From Sphingomonas kaistensis (GTDB lineage: Bacteria; Pseudomonadota; Alphaproteobacteria; Sphingomonadales; Sphingomonadaceae), in assembly GCF_011927725.1 (NCBI RefSeq), contig NZ_JAATJC010000001.1, positions 627,001 to 691,000 of the forward strand: a stretch of DNA of 64,000 nt, in the 5' to 3' direction. The notes under the pieces are model-generated. The model saw only the letters and a list, made by a program, of their open reading frames with translations, had not been told where the DNA came from and made no database searches. Positions 38,441-47,573 of this stretch are shown here, in pieces (within the stretch, counting starts at the first letter, position 1; the number at the start of each line of letters is the position of its first letter). Made by a program: the position numbers and the translations under genes.

Positions 38441-40261
38441 CTACTCCGCCGCCTCGGCCTGCTCGCTTTCGGCCTGCTGGCGCGCCCACATGTCGGCGTA
38501 GAGCCCGTTGCGGCGGAGCAGCTCGGCATGGCTGCCCTCCTCCGCGACGCGGCCGCCGTCGAGCACCACGATCCGGTCGGCGTCGACCACGGTCGACAGG
38601 CGGTGGGCGATGGTGATGGTGGTGCGGCCGGTCGACACGGCGCTGAGGGTGTCGAGGATCGCTTCCTCGGTCCGGCTGTCGAGCGCGCTGGTCGCCTCGT
38701 CGAGGATCAGGATCGGCGGGTTCTTGACGAGAGTTCGGGCGATGGCGACGCGCTGCTTCTCGCCGCCCGACAGCTTGAGCCCGCGTTCGCCGACCCGGCT
38801 TTCGAACCCGTCGGGCAGTGCGCGGACGAAGGCGTCGAGCGCGGCCCCGGTCGCCGCCTCGGCCACCACCTCGGCGCTCGCGTCGTCGCGGCCATAAGCG
38901 ATGTTGTAGCCGAGCGTGTCGTTGAACAGCACCGTGTCCTGCGGCACGATTCCGATCGCGGCGCGCAAGGACGACTGCCTCACCTGCGCGATGTCCTGGC
39001 CGTCGACCGTGATCCGCCCGGCTAACGGATCGTAGAAGCGGAACAGCAGTCGGGCGAGGGTCGACTTGCCCGCACCGCTCGGCCCGACCACCGCCACCGT
39101 CTGCCCGGCCGGCACGTCGAGCGTGACGCCCTTGAGGATCTCGCGCCCGTCCTCGTAACCGAAGCGCACGTTCTCGAACCGGACATGGCCGCGTTCCACG
39201 TGGAGCGGCGGCGCGTCGGGAATGTCCTTCACTTCCTCGGGCGTATCGAGCAGCCGGAACATCTCGTCCATGTCGGTCAGGCCCTGGCGGATCGTTCGAT
39301 AGACGGTGCCGAGCATGTCGAGCGGGCGGAAGAGCTGGGTCAGCAGCGCATTCACCACGACCAGGTCGCCGGTGCTGAACTGCCCCCGGCTCCAGCCCCA
39401 CACGGTATAGGCCATCGCCCCGCCCATCAGCAGGTTGGTGATCAGGCTCTGCCCGATGTTCATTGCGGCGAGGCTGGTCTCGATCTTGACCGTCGAGCGC
39501 GCGAGGTTCTCGACCGCCTTGCCGTAGAGCTTGCGCTCCCGCTCCTCGGCGTTGAAATATTTCACCGTCTCGAAGTTGAGCAGGCTGTCCACCGCGCGTG
39601 CCGTGGTCGCGGTATCGTGGCTGGTCCATTCCTCGCGCAGGCGCACGCGCCAGTCGGTCACCGCCTTGGTGAACCAGATGTAGGCGACCACCGCCACCGC
39701 GGTCGCGCCGACCAGTCCGGCCCCGAACTCGGTCCAGAACAGCACCGCTACGATGGCGAGCTGGAGGATGGTCGGGGCGAGGTTGAACAGCAGGAAATAG
39801 AGCATCATGTCGATGCTCTTCGATCCCCGCTCGATGATCTTGGTGACGGCGCCCGTGCGCCGCTCGAGGTGGAAACGCAGGCTCAGTCCGTGGAGGTGGG
39901 CGAAGGTCTGCTCGGACAATTGCCGGGTGGCTTCCTGGCCGACCGTCTCGAAAATGCCGTTGCGCAGATTGTCGAGCAGCACGCCGCCGAACCGGGCGAG
40001 CGCAAAGGCCGCGACCAGCGCGATCGCGACCGACGCCGCATCGGGAGCGCCGGTCGTCATCCGGTCGACCGCGCCGCCGAACGCCTTGGGCAGGACGATG
40101 GTGGTAAGGGTGATCGACGCCACCACCATGATGAAGGCGATCACCACGCGCAGCTTCAGCGCCGGGCGCCCCTCCGGCCAAAGGAACGGCAGGAAGCGCA
40201 GCAGGACCTTGAAACCGCTCGGTTCGCGGTTGGTGGTCGGGTCGGTGATGAGCGGAGGCAT
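38441..40261 (-). CDS. ABC exporter of the Atm1/ABCB7/HMT1 family
   Basis: A 606-residue half-transporter, homodimeric in this family, with six membrane helices to about residue 330 and a nucleotide domain after it: Walker A GPSGAGKSTLARLLFRFYD, signature LSGGEKQRVAIART, Walker B ILILDEAT. The membrane part has LRFHLERRTGAVTKIIERG and NFETVKYFNAEERE, which mark the Atm1 group that exports glutathione-related or sulfur compounds for iron-sulfur and metal homeostasis. Start ATG 40261 (MPPLITDPTTNREPSG) matches relatives; a longer reading from 40375 is unlikely. Confidence 0.9.
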   Translation of the reverse strand: MPPLITDPTTNREPSGFKVLLRFLPFLWPEGRPALKLRVVIAFIMVVASITLTTIVLPKAFGGAVDRMTTGAPDAASVAIALVAAFALARFGGVLLDNLRNGIFETVGQEATRQLSEQTFAHLHGLSLRFHLERRTGAVTKIIERGSKSIDMMLYFLLFNLAPTILQLAIVAVLFWTEFGAGLVGATAVAVVAYIWFTKAVTDWRVRLREEWTSHDTATTARAVDSLLNFETVKYFNAEERERKLYGKAVENLARSTVKIETSLAAMNIGQSLITNLLMGGAMAYTVWGWSRGQFSTGDLVVVNALLTQLFRPLDMLGTVYRTIRQGLTDMDEMFRLLDTPEEVKDIPDAPPLHVERGHVRFENVRFGYEDGREILKGVTLDVPAGQTVAVVGPSGAGKSTLARLLFRFYDPLAGRITVDGQDIAQVRQSSLRAAIGIVPQDTVLFNDTLGYNIAYGRDDASAEVVAEAATGAALDAFVRALPDGFESRVGERGLKLSGGEKQRVAIARTLVKNPPILILDEATSALDSRTEEAILDTLSAVSTGRTTITIAHRLSTVVDADRIVVLDGGRVAEEGSHAELLRRNGLYADMWARQQAESEQAEAAE

Positions 40262-40373
40262 GTCGCTCCAAGGTAGTGCGCCGGAGGGCCCACGCAAACC
40301 CGCAGCCGAAACGACTGGAACGATGCGATTATTTGGCCGTTTTTCCAGCAAGTCACCTTGCGGGGTTAAGCAC

Positions 40374-40619
40374 ATGGGTCCGGTTTCCTACGTCATTGCC
40401 ATCCTGGGTTGCGCCGACGGCGGTGCTGCCTGCCAGCAGGTCGCGATCGCGCCCGCGCGCTACGAAAGCGCCGCTTCGTGCGAAGCCGCCACCGGCAACG
40501 TGCTCGCCGAGAGCACCGACTTCGACTTCCCGACCATCGTCGCCCGCTGCCGCAGCGCGAAGAACCCGGCCGCCGAGCGCAAGGCGCCGCCGCGCAGCAC
40601 TCTCGTCAAGCAGGGCTAG
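40374..40619 (+). CDS. Small cysteine-containing hypothetical protein
   Basis: An 81-residue protein beginning MGPVSYVIAILGCADGGAACQQV, with four Cys residues (near 13, 20, 37 and 62) and the segment FDFPTIVARCRSAKN. Similar short proteins occur in sphingomonads; I know of no function. GGGG lies about 10 bp before the ATG. It stands just upstream of the SDR gene (8-bp gap), which suggests one transcript. There is no clear signal peptide, although residues 5-13 are hydrophobic. Confidence 0.6.
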   Translation: MGPVSYVIAILGCADGGAACQQVAIAPARYESAASCEAATGNVLAESTDFDFPTIVARCRSAKNPAAERKAPPRSTLVKQG

Positions 40620-40627
40620 GCTCCGTC

Positions 40628-41485
40628 ATGGCCGAGGTGCTGGATCCGCCCACCCGCGAGGAGCCCGGACTGCCGGGCAACGAGCATGAGCTCGACCCGA
40701 AGCCAGAATGGCAGCCGCGCTACGCCGGGTCGGGCCGGCTCAAGGGCAAGGTGGCGATCGTCACCGGCGGCGACAGCGGCATCGGCCGCGCGGTCGCCGT
40801 GCTGTTCGCCCGCGAAGGCGCCGACGTCGCGATAATGTACCTGAACGAGCATGAGGATGCGGCGGACACCCGCAAGTTCGTCGAGGCCGAGGGCCGCCGC
40901 GCCATTTGCATCCCCGGCGACCTCGGCGACCGCGACTTCTGCTTCAAGGCCGTGCAGCAGGTGGTCGACGCCTTCGGCAAGCTCGACATCCTGATCAACA
41001 ATGCCGGCGAGCAGCATCCCGACGAAAAGATCGAGGACATCACCGAGCAGCAGCTTCGCCGCACGTTCCAGAGCAACATCTTCTCGATGTTCTTCATGGT
41101 CCAGGCGGCGATGCCACACCTCAAGAAGGGTGCCGCGATCGTGAATTGCACGTCGGAGACGATGTACAAGGGCGCGCCGATCCTGCTTGATTATTCGGCG
41201 ACCAAGGGGGCGATCACCGCCTTCACCCGCAGCCTCGCCAAGAATCTTGTGGAGCAGGGCATTCGCGTGAACGGCGTCGCGCCGGGCCCTATCTGGACCC
41301 CGCTCAACCCGTCAGGCGGGCAGCCGCCCGAGAAGATGCCCGAATTCGGCAAGAAGACCCCGATGGGACGGCCGGGCCAGCCCAACGAGGTCGCCCCGAG
41401 TTTCCTGTTCCTGGCCTGCGACGACGCCAGCTACATGACCGGACAGGTGCTTCATCCGGATGGCGGCAACACCACCCAGAGCTAG
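40628..41485 (+). CDS. SDR family oxidoreductase (GsiB/YhxD-like)
   Basis: A 285-residue NAD(P)-dependent short-chain dehydrogenase. An N-terminal extension of about 38 residues (LPGNEHELDPKPEWQPRY) precedes the Rossmann motif TGGDSGIGRAVAVLFAREGA; then come NNAGEQHP, the catalytic YSATKGA and GPIWTPL. This longer form matches general-stress SDRs often annotated as glucose/ribitol-type dehydrogenases. The substrate is unknown. Start ATG 40628 is the family start. It ends 3 bp from the convergent DUF4402 gene. Confidence 0.88.
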   Translation: MAEVLDPPTREEPGLPGNEHELDPKPEWQPRYAGSGRLKGKVAIVTGGDSGIGRAVAVLFAREGADVAIMYLNEHEDAADTRKFVEAEGRRAICIPGDLGDRDFCFKAVQQVVDAFGKLDILINNAGEQHPDEKIEDITEQQLRRTFQSNIFSMFFMVQAAMPHLKKGAAIVNCTSETMYKGAPILLDYSATKGAITAFTRSLAKNLVEQGIRVNGVAPGPIWTPLNPSGGQPPEKMPEFGKKTPMGRPGQPNEVAPSFLFLACDDASYMTGQVLHPDGGNTTQS

Positions 41486-41488
41486 GGC

Positions 41489-42001
41489 TCACTGATAGGC
41501 GACCTGGATGTCGATGGTGCCGGTGTAGACACCGTCGGCCATGGTCGAAGTGAGGCCAAGCGTCCCGCCGACCTCGAACAAACGTCCCGGATTGCCGCTA
41601 TTGTCGATCGTCACGCTGGCCGGATAGCTGAGCGTCAGCGCAAGCGTCGCGCCGGCGCCGTTGGTCAGGGTCACGGTCGGCGTCGGCGAGCTGATCAGTG
41701 CCACTTGGTTGTTGCTGCCGGTGAGGCGAAACTGCGCGGTGGTGAAGACGCCCGAACAGGTCAGGCCCGCCCCGCTTCCGCAGGTCCGGCCGGTGGGGCT
41801 GATGATGACGTTCTGGGTGCCGGTGAAGGTGCCGAGGAGGACGGTCCCGAACTGCAGGTTGCGCAAGGCGGTCAGCTGCAGCGGCTTCATCACGTTGACG
41901 CTGGCCGTCGCCTTGGGCCCGGTGGTCCCAACGCTCTGCGCCAGGGCTGGAGCGGGGGCCAGGGCGAGCAGGCCCGTCGCCAGGAGGAGAAGCGGCCGCA
42001 T
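41489..42001 (-). CDS. DUF4402 secreted protein
   Basis: A 170-residue secreted protein with signal peptide MRPLLLLATGLLALAPAPALAQ. The domain has VMKPLQLTALRNLQFGTVL, two Cys in RTCGSGAGLTCSG that may bond, and the typical end MADGVYTGTIDIQVAYQ. It lies 2 bp behind another DUF4402-like gene, so the two form an operon, mirroring the pair at 30.0-31.2 kb. Confidence 0.86.
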   Translation of the reverse strand: MRPLLLLATGLLALAPAPALAQSVGTTGPKATASVNVMKPLQLTALRNLQFGTVLLGTFTGTQNVIISPTGRTCGSGAGLTCSGVFTTAQFRLTGSNNQVALISSPTPTVTLTNGAGATLALTLSYPASVTIDNSGNPGRLFEVGGTLGLTSTMADGVYTGTIDIQVAYQ

Positions 42002-42003
42002 CG

Positions 42004-42525
42004 TCACAGATAGTCCACCGTGATCGGCACGTCGCCGCGATATTCGCCCTCGGCGTCGCCGCTGATGAACAGCTCGCCGCCGAAGCGGACTCGCAGCCGG
42101 CCCTCGCCATCGAGGCGCGGGATGATCGGCAGGTCGCTGCTGATACGGGTGATCGCAAGCGCTCCGCCGGCGAAGCCGAACAGGTCGATGCGCGTGGGAA
42201 GGTCGACCCGGACCTGGCGGCCGGGCTCGCCGCGGATGACGACCTCGCCGGTCATCGCCCGCCCGGTGAGGGCCGCAACGGCGCCGCTGGTGGCGCGCGA
42301 CCCGTCCGGAGTGAGCCGGGCGGTGCCACCGGCCGGCCCGGTCAGGATCACCCGGTCGAAATCGAGGCTGGTCTGGACCTCCAGCGCCATCGGCACGGCA
42401 CTGGCCGTCTCGTTTGCCGTCAGGCCTCCGTCCGTGCCGTCGCACAGGCGGCACGGCGCCGGCTCGGCCGCGGCGGACGCCGGGGCAAGCAGGCAAGCAA
42501 GTGCAAAGGCCGTGTTCCAGCGCAT
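42004..42525 (-). CDS. DUF4402-like secreted protein
   Basis: A 173-residue protein with a signal peptide (MRWNTAFALACLLAPASAAA), a CRLC pair just after the cleavage region, SLDFDRVILTGPAGGTARL and the end GEYRGDVPITVDYL. The arrangement resembles the DUF4402 fold, with an L-x-F-x-x-V strand and a final YRG-x-x-x-I-x-V-x-Y strand, but it is more diverged than its neighbours. First gene of a two-gene unit with 41489-42001. Confidence 0.75.
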   Translation of the reverse strand: MRWNTAFALACLLAPASAAAEPAPCRLCDGTDGGLTANETASAVPMALEVQTSLDFDRVILTGPAGGTARLTPDGSRATSGAVAALTGRAMTGEVVIRGEPGRQVRVDLPTRIDLFGFAGGALAITRISSDLPIIPRLDGEGRLRVRFGGELFISGDAEGEYRGDVPITVDYL

Positions 42526-42628
42526 CGCAGCGCAATAGCTCCGAAATGGTGTAAGCTTGGTAAAAGCGCCGCTAACCATTGTCGCCGCACCCCGAATGCC
42601 CACATCGGAGGCAAAGGAGTGAGCCTGC

Positions 42629-43042
42629 ATGACCGACCAGAACACCACTTCCGAGCTTCCCCACGACGACCGCGAGTGGCTTGAGAAGCTGGGCCCCGAG
42701 CGTTTCCAGATCCTCCGCAAGCATGGCACCGAAGCGCCGTGGACCGGCGCGCTTCTCGGCAACAAGGCGCCGGGCGAATATGTCTGCGGTGGCTGCGGCG
42801 CGCCTCTGTTCGAGAGCGACACCAAATATGACAGCGGCAGCGGCTGGCCCAGCTTCACCGCGCCGGTGGAAGAGGGAGCGGTGAGCAACATCGAGGACAA
42901 CAGCCTCGGCATGCGCCGGGTCGAAGTGCGCTGCGCCAAGTGCGCGGGGCACCTTGGCCATGTGTTCCCCGACGGTCCGGGCCCCGAGGGGCTTCGTTAC
43001 TGCATCAATTCGGCAAGCCTCGACTTCAAGCCCGAGGAGTGA
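42629..43042 (+). CDS. msrB: Peptide-methionine (R)-S-oxide reductase
   Basis: Repairs methionine-R-sulfoxide in proteins. The 137-residue protein has both zinc CxxC pairs (VCGGCGAPLF and CAKCAGHLGHVFPDGP), the substrate-site GSGWPSF and the catalytic cysteine in RYCINSASL. AAAGGAG lies about 12 bp before ATG 42629. A strong hairpin follows its stop. No msrA is nearby. Confidence 0.96.
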   Translation: MTDQNTTSELPHDDREWLEKLGPERFQILRKHGTEAPWTGALLGNKAPGEYVCGGCGAPLFESDTKYDSGSGWPSFTAPVEEGAVSNIEDNSLGMRRVEVRCAKCAGHLGHVFPDGPGPEGLRYCINSASLDFKPEE

Positions 43043-43050
43043 CGGCCGGC

Positions 43051-43081
43051 GGTGGCGCCAGGGTAAAATCCCGGCGCCACC
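43051..43081 (+). terminator. Strong stem-loop after msrB
   Basis: GGTGGCGCC pairs with GGCGCCACC (9 bp), extended inward past one bulged A by GGG/CCC around the loop TAAAAT. Flanking GGCC bases could lengthen the stem further. It begins 9 bp after the msrB stop and lies 48 bp before the PBP1A gene. There is no T-run, so it is an intrinsic terminator only in the loose sense, or a barrier protecting the msrB mRNA. Confidence 0.6.
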
Positions 43082-43128
43082 GGCCAAGTCTTGCCGCCCA
43101 ACGACTTAGACCCTAACCCTTCCCCTTC

Positions 43129-45297
43129 ATGGCCAGGCAGCCCGTCCGTTCTCGCTCCGCATCGGCTGCCGCCGCTCCCTCGCTGGGCGTTGGAGGCTGG
43201 CTGCTGAGGCTATTCAAATGGGGCCTGGTGGCAGCCTTGCTCGGGCTGGTCGCGCTGGGTGTCGCGGTGGCGGTGGCCTACACCCAGCTGCCCTCCTACC
43301 AGAGCCTCTCCAACCGCGACGACCTCGGCCAGAATATCCGAGTCCGCTCGGCCGACGGCAAGCTCTTGGTCCAGCTCGGTCCCAACCTTGGCCAGTGGAT
43401 CCCCTACGACCGTATCCCGCCGACCATGCGCGCGGCGATGATCGCGGTCGAGGATCGCCGTTTCCGCAGCCACCCGGGGGTCGATCCGATCGGGCTTGGC
43501 CGTGCCGTGGTCAGCTCGGTGGCGAGCGGCGGGCGGGTGCGGGCGACTTCGACCATCACCCAGCAGCTCGCGCGCAACATCTTCCTGACCAACAGCCGGA
43601 CGTTCGGCCGCAAGGCGCGCGAGGGCGTCCTGGCGCTCGCGCTGGAGGCCAAATTCTCCAAGGACCAGATCCTCGAACTCTATCTCAACCGGGTCTATTT
43701 CGGCGGCGGGGCCTACGGGATCGATGCCGCCAGCCGGACCTTCTTCGGCCATTCGGCAAGTCGCCTGAGCCTGGGCGAGGCGACCATCATCGCGGGCCTC
43801 GTCAAGGCGCCGAGCAACTACAGTCCGACCGCCGACATCGAAGCGGCACGCGGCCGCGCCGGCGTGGTGCTCAATTCGATGGTCCGCAACGGCTTCGTCA
43901 CCGCTGACGCGGCGGCCAGCGTCGATCCGGCGCAGATCATGGTCCAGCCGAGCACCAAGCAGAACAGCGTGCGCTATTTCACCGACTGGGCGCTGCCCCA
44001 GCTCGACACGCTGATCGACGAAACCAACGAGCCGATCGAGGTGTGGACCACGCTCGACACCACCATGCAGGGCGCGGCGGACCGGGCGATCAACGCCAAC
44101 ACGCCCACCGGGGCCCAGGGCGCGCTGGTGGCGCTGGACCGGGACGGCGCGGTTCGGGCGCTGGTCGGCGGCCGGGATTATGTGTCGAGCATCTACAATC
44201 GCGCGACCCAGGCGCAACGCCAGCCCGGCTCGGCGTTCAAGCTGTTCGTCTATCTCGCCGCGCTCGAATCGGGGATGAAGCCGACCACCACCGTGGTCGA
44301 CGAGCCGATCGAGATCGAAGGCTGGCGGCCGCGCAATTCGACCCGCACCCACCTTGGCGCGGTCAGCCTGCGTGAAGCCTTTGCCCGCTCGATCAACACC
44401 ATCAGTGCCAAGATCGGCGCCGAACTCGGCTTCGGCACCATCGCCGACATGGCGCGGCGGTTCGGGATTACGTCGAGCATCTCGACCTACCCCTCGATGG
44501 TGCTCGGCACCTCCGACGTGCGGCTGATCGACATGACCCGCGCCTATGCCGCGGTGGCTGCGCGCGGCGTGTCGGTGAGCCCTTATGCGATCACCCGGGT
44601 GACCAGCGCCGATGGCCGCCTGCTGTACCGGCACAGCGCGTCCGAGGAGCGCACCCTGGTCGCACCATGGGTTGCCGCCGGCATGACCGACCTGCTGCAG
44701 ACCGCGGTGATGAGCGGCACCGGCCGCGCGGCGCAGATCGGGCGTCCGGTCGCCGGCAAGACCGGCACCACGCAATCCAACCGCGACGGCTGGTTCATCG
44801 GCTTTTCCAGCGGAATCACCGCGGGCGTGTGGATGGGACGCGACGATTCCAAGGCGATTTCGGGCCTGCAGGGCGGTACCGCCCCGGCCCGCGCCTTCCG
44901 CGATTTCATGGTTCGCGCAGTGGCCAATCGCCCGGTCGAGCAGTTCCAGACCGAGGTGCCGATGCCCGACTGGCAGCTCGAGCCCGGTGAGGAAAACTAC
45001 TTCGGCAACGAGCAGCTTCCGCTGGAGCCGCTGGTCGACGAGAACGGCAATCCGATCGGCACCGCGCTCGAGGATCCGCTGGCGCCGGTCGCGCCGTTCC
45101 CGGATCAGCAACAGCAGCAGCCACAGCCCCAACAACAGGGCCCGACCCCCGACCAGACCGAGGTCGACCGGATCTTCAGCAGCGCGCCGCCGCCGCCCGA
45201 ACGTCCGCAGCCCGCGCCGCAACCGCGACCCGAGCGCGCCCCGCTGTCAGCCCCGGCCGACGGCGCGCAGAGACGGCCCGAGTCGACGCAATTCTGA
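43129..45297 (+). CDS. Class A penicillin-binding protein, PBP1A type
   Basis: A bifunctional peptidoglycan glycosyltransferase/transpeptidase of 722 residues. After a cytoplasmic start and one membrane helix (about 26-48), the glycosyltransferase domain has the catalytic Glu108 in AVEDRRFRSHPG and TITQQLARNIF. The transpeptidase domain has S368-A-F-K in QPGSAFKLF, the SIN triad motif in FARSINTISAK and K544-T-G-T in AGKTGTTQSNRDGWFIGF. The C-terminal 90 residues form a Pro/Gln-rich tail. The 3' end overlaps the convergent metalloprotease gene by 51 bp. Confidence 0.95.
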   Translation: MARQPVRSRSASAAAAPSLGVGGWLLRLFKWGLVAALLGLVALGVAVAVAYTQLPSYQSLSNRDDLGQNIRVRSADGKLLVQLGPNLGQWIPYDRIPPTMRAAMIAVEDRRFRSHPGVDPIGLGRAVVSSVASGGRVRATSTITQQLARNIFLTNSRTFGRKAREGVLALALEAKFSKDQILELYLNRVYFGGGAYGIDAASRTFFGHSASRLSLGEATIIAGLVKAPSNYSPTADIEAARGRAGVVLNSMVRNGFVTADAAASVDPAQIMVQPSTKQNSVRYFTDWALPQLDTLIDETNEPIEVWTTLDTTMQGAADRAINANTPTGAQGALVALDRDGAVRALVGGRDYVSSIYNRATQAQRQPGSAFKLFVYLAALESGMKPTTTVVDEPIEIEGWRPRNSTRTHLGAVSLREAFARSINTISAKIGAELGFGTIADMARRFGITSSISTYPSMVLGTSDVRLIDMTRAYAAVAARGVSVSPYAITRVTSADGRLLYRHSASEERTLVAPWVAAGMTDLLQTAVMSGTGRAAQIGRPVAGKTGTTQSNRDGWFIGFSSGITAGVWMGRDDSKAISGLQGGTAPARAFRDFMVRAVANRPVEQFQTEVPMPDWQLEPGEENYFGNEQLPLEPLVDENGNPIGTALEDPLAPVAPFPDQQQQQPQPQQQGPTPDQTEVDRIFSSAPPPPERPQPAPQPRPERAPLSAPADGAQRRPESTQF

Positions 45298-45912
45298 CCG
45301 CGCCCCCGCGACCGGGCCGCCGTACAAACGTTCCTCCGCCGCCTTGAACGCAGGCGAATGATCCATGTGCAGGCGGTGCGCGACTTCGTGCGCGACGACG
45401 AAACGCAGGACCTCCGGCGGGGCGAGGACCAGCCGCCAGCTGAAGCGGATCGCGCCCGAGGAGGAGCAGCTTCCCCAGCGGCTCACCGGGTCGCCGACGC
45501 TGACCGAGCGGACGCTGACCCCGGCCTCCGCCGCGATGCCGGCGGTTGCGTCGCTCAATCGCTCGCGCGCGAGGGCACGAAGCCAGCGCTCGACCGCACC
45601 GGACACGGTCTCCGCCGGACCGCCGACCAGCAGCCGCTCACCAACCAGCTGCACGCCGCGCCGGGCGCCGGGCTGGTGGACGATCGTCCGCTCAACGCCC
45701 TCGACCGGGATCAACGCGCCGTCGTGCAGGGGGAGTCCGGCCGGCGCCGCCGCCAGTTGCCGGTCGATCCACGGGCGCTGGCCCGCCACCCAGTCGAGCG
45801 CGGACTTGGTCGAGTGTCGCCACGGCATGGTGAGCTTCAGGACCCCGGCCTCGTGATCGACCCGCAACCGCAGCCGCCGCGACCGGCGCAGGCGCATCAT
45901 GCGCAGCGGCAT
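45247..45912 (-). CDS. YgjP/SprT-like zinc metallopeptidase (DUF45, M48 group)
   Basis: A 221-residue protein with the zinc motif VVAHEVAHRLHMDHSPAF (HExxH, plus a downstream His) and the preceding SRWGSCSSSGAIRFSWRL, the classic pattern of YgjP-type DUF45 peptidases. The first 30 residues are rich in Arg. The start is uncertain: ATG 45912 is chosen because it follows the YcgN stop by 16 bp, and GTG 45939 would overlap that gene. The substrate is unknown. The gene is downstream of YcgN in one operon. Confidence 0.82.
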   Translation of the reverse strand: MPLRMMRLRRSRRLRLRVDHEAGVLKLTMPWRHSTKSALDWVAGQRPWIDRQLAAAPAGLPLHDGALIPVEGVERTIVHQPGARRGVQLVGERLLVGGPAETVSGAVERWLRALARERLSDATAGIAAEAGVSVRSVSVGDPVSRWGSCSSSGAIRFSWRLVLAPPEVLRFVVAHEVAHRLHMDHSPAFKAAEERLYGGPVAGARSELRRLGPSLRAVGRG

Positions 45913-45928
45913 CGGCAGGCGTGGGTCT

Positions 45929-46378
45929 TCAGAGATCACGATCGACGAGGTGGAACTCGAGTTCGTTCGCATCGACTTCGCTGATCGTCCAGCCGCGGGT
46001 CGACATGCCGGTCTGGTGGACGCTCTCGCGGCTGCCGCTTTCGAGATAATGCCACTCGGGCAACGGCTCGCCGAACGCGCGCAGCCGGTAGGCACAGGTG
46101 CCGGGCAGCCATTCCAGTTCCTCTAGCCGGTCCTTCGACAGCTGGACGCAATCGGCCACCCACTTCTTGCGATTGGGGTAATCGGTGCAGCGCCCGTTCT
46201 TGCGGTCGAGCAGCTTGCAGGCGACATTGGTCGGGTAGAGCTCGCCGGTGTCGGCATCCTCGAGCTTGTGCAGGCAGCAGCGGCCGCAGCCGTCGCACAA
46301 GGCTTCCCACTGCCCGGCGTCGAGCGTGGCGAGCGGCTTGTCCCACCAGCGGGCGGTTTCGGACGGGGGCTTGTTCAT
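45929..46378 (-). CDS. YcgN family cysteine-cluster protein (UPF0260)
   Basis: A 149-residue protein with the cysteine cluster CDGCGRCCLHKLED, then NVACKLLD, GRCTDYPNR, DCVQLS and GTCAYRL. This matches YcgN of E. coli and its alphaproteobacterial relatives. The clustered cysteines suggest a metal or iron-sulfur site; the role is not known. First gene of a two-gene unit with the DUF45 metallopeptidase. Confidence 0.9.
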   Translation of the reverse strand: MNKPPSETARWWDKPLATLDAGQWEALCDGCGRCCLHKLEDADTGELYPTNVACKLLDRKNGRCTDYPNRKKWVADCVQLSKDRLEELEWLPGTCAYRLRAFGEPLPEWHYLESGSRESVHQTGMSTRGWTISEVDANELEFHLVDRDL

Positions 46379-46451
46379 TGGCGACGCAGACTTGGTCTGC
46401 TAAGCGCGCGCATTCAAGCATTTACCTTCAGAAACGCGGGTGGGACGAGCA

Positions 46452-47054
46452 ATGAGCAAGCGGCGTGCGGCGATCGGGGCCCTGCTGTTGATCAATCTGG
46501 CGGTGCCGGTTGCGGCGCAGACAACGCAGAGCCCCGGCTACAGCTTCCTCCAGGCGGTGCGCGATCGCGACGGCAACAAGGCCACCGAACTGGTCCAGCA
46601 GCCGGGCTCGACGGTCATCAACTATCGCGACGACCGGGGCGAAAGCGCCCTGCACATCGTCACCGGCCAGCGTGACCTCACCTGGCTTCGCTTCCTGACC
46701 GGGCAGGGCGCCGACGTGAACGTCGCCAACCGCGATGGCGACACGCCCTTGCTGGCGGCGGCGCGGATCGGCTTTGCCGAGGGGGCAAGCTTCCTCATCT
46801 CGCGCGGGGCGCAGGTCGACCGGCCCAATCGCCGCGGCGAAACCCCGCTGATCATCGCGGTCCAGCAGCGCAACATCGCCCTGGTCAAGTTGCTCGCCGA
46901 ACGCGGCGCCAATCCCGACCGGACCGACAATGCCACCGGCCGAAGTGCGCGGGATTATGCCAAGATGGACAGCCGCGGACCCGAGATGCTGCGCGCGATG
47001 GACGCGGCCAAGGCGGCCAAGAAGCCCGACAACGTCGCCGGCCCCAAGCTGTAA
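46452..47054 (+). CDS. Secreted ankyrin-repeat protein
   Basis: A 200-residue protein with a signal peptide (MSKRRAAIGALLLINLAVPVAAQ) followed by three to four ankyrin repeats: GESALHIVTGQRDLTWLRFL, GDTPLLAAARIGFAEGASFL and GETPLIIAVQQRNIALVKLL, each with the TPL/ALH and hydrophobic pattern. The last, partial repeat holds TDNATGRSARDYAKMDSRG. Periplasmic protein binding is likely; the partner is unknown. GTG 46440 is an alternative start, but ATG 46452 gives the cleaner signal peptide. Confidence 0.85.
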   Translation: MSKRRAAIGALLLINLAVPVAAQTTQSPGYSFLQAVRDRDGNKATELVQQPGSTVINYRDDRGESALHIVTGQRDLTWLRFLTGQGADVNVANRDGDTPLLAAARIGFAEGASFLISRGAQVDRPNRRGETPLIIAVQQRNIALVKLLAERGANPDRTDNATGRSARDYAKMDSRGPEMLRAMDAAKAAKKPDNVAGPKL

Positions 47055-47063
47055 CCTCGCGGC

Positions 47064-47561
47064 CTAGCTACCCCATCCGAGGGTCGGGTCGATCTGGGCA
47101 CTGAGGCGGCGGGCGGCGCGCCGCGCGAAGCGCAGGATCTCGGCCTTGCGCCGGGCCGGGGCGAGCGGCCGCTCAGGCGCATCGCGCACCACCGCCGCGT
47201 CATAACGATCGGCGACGATCACCCCGGCGGTGTCCGGCAGGAATCGGTCTTCGTCGAGCAGCCCGGCAAGCGCCGGCGGCACCGCCCAGAAGAACTGGTC
47301 GCAATAATCGAGATAGTCGGTCCACTTGGCATCGCTGGTGAGGTCGCCCTTGCTGACCTTGATCTCGACGATGGTCAGCTTGCCCCTGGGGTCGATGCCC
47401 ATCAGGTCGGCGCGGCGGCCGTTGGGAAGCGGCACCTCGCAGATGGCGAACAGGTCGCGGCGGCAGAACAGCCGCGTGACGCCCCGCGCGACCTCGATCG
47501 CGACCGGGGCGAGATCCTGGAAGCAGGATTGGGCAAGCAGGGACTCGGGCGCAGTCGACAC
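47064..47561 (-). CDS. mmcB: MmcB family DNA repair protein
   Basis: A protein of 165 residues resembling a restriction-endonuclease-like fold, known in Caulobacter as an SOS-induced factor needed for mitomycin C survival. Family features: EVPLPNGRRADLMGIDPRGK, then IVEIKVSKGDLTSDAKWTDY and YCDQFFWAVPP, with the D-x-M and E-I-K nuclease-like core. The start is GTG 47561 or TTG 47567; I chose GTG. A LexA-type box lies 12 bp before the GTG, so SOS control is expected, as in other alphaproteobacteria. Confidence 0.87.
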   Translation of the reverse strand: MSTAPESLLAQSCFQDLAPVAIEVARGVTRLFCRRDLFAICEVPLPNGRRADLMGIDPRGKLTIVEIKVSKGDLTSDAKWTDYLDYCDQFFWAVPPALAGLLDEDRFLPDTAGVIVADRYDAAVVRDAPERPLAPARRKAEILRFARRAARRLSAQIDPTLGWGS

Positions 47562-47573
47562 ACCCAAGTCTTA

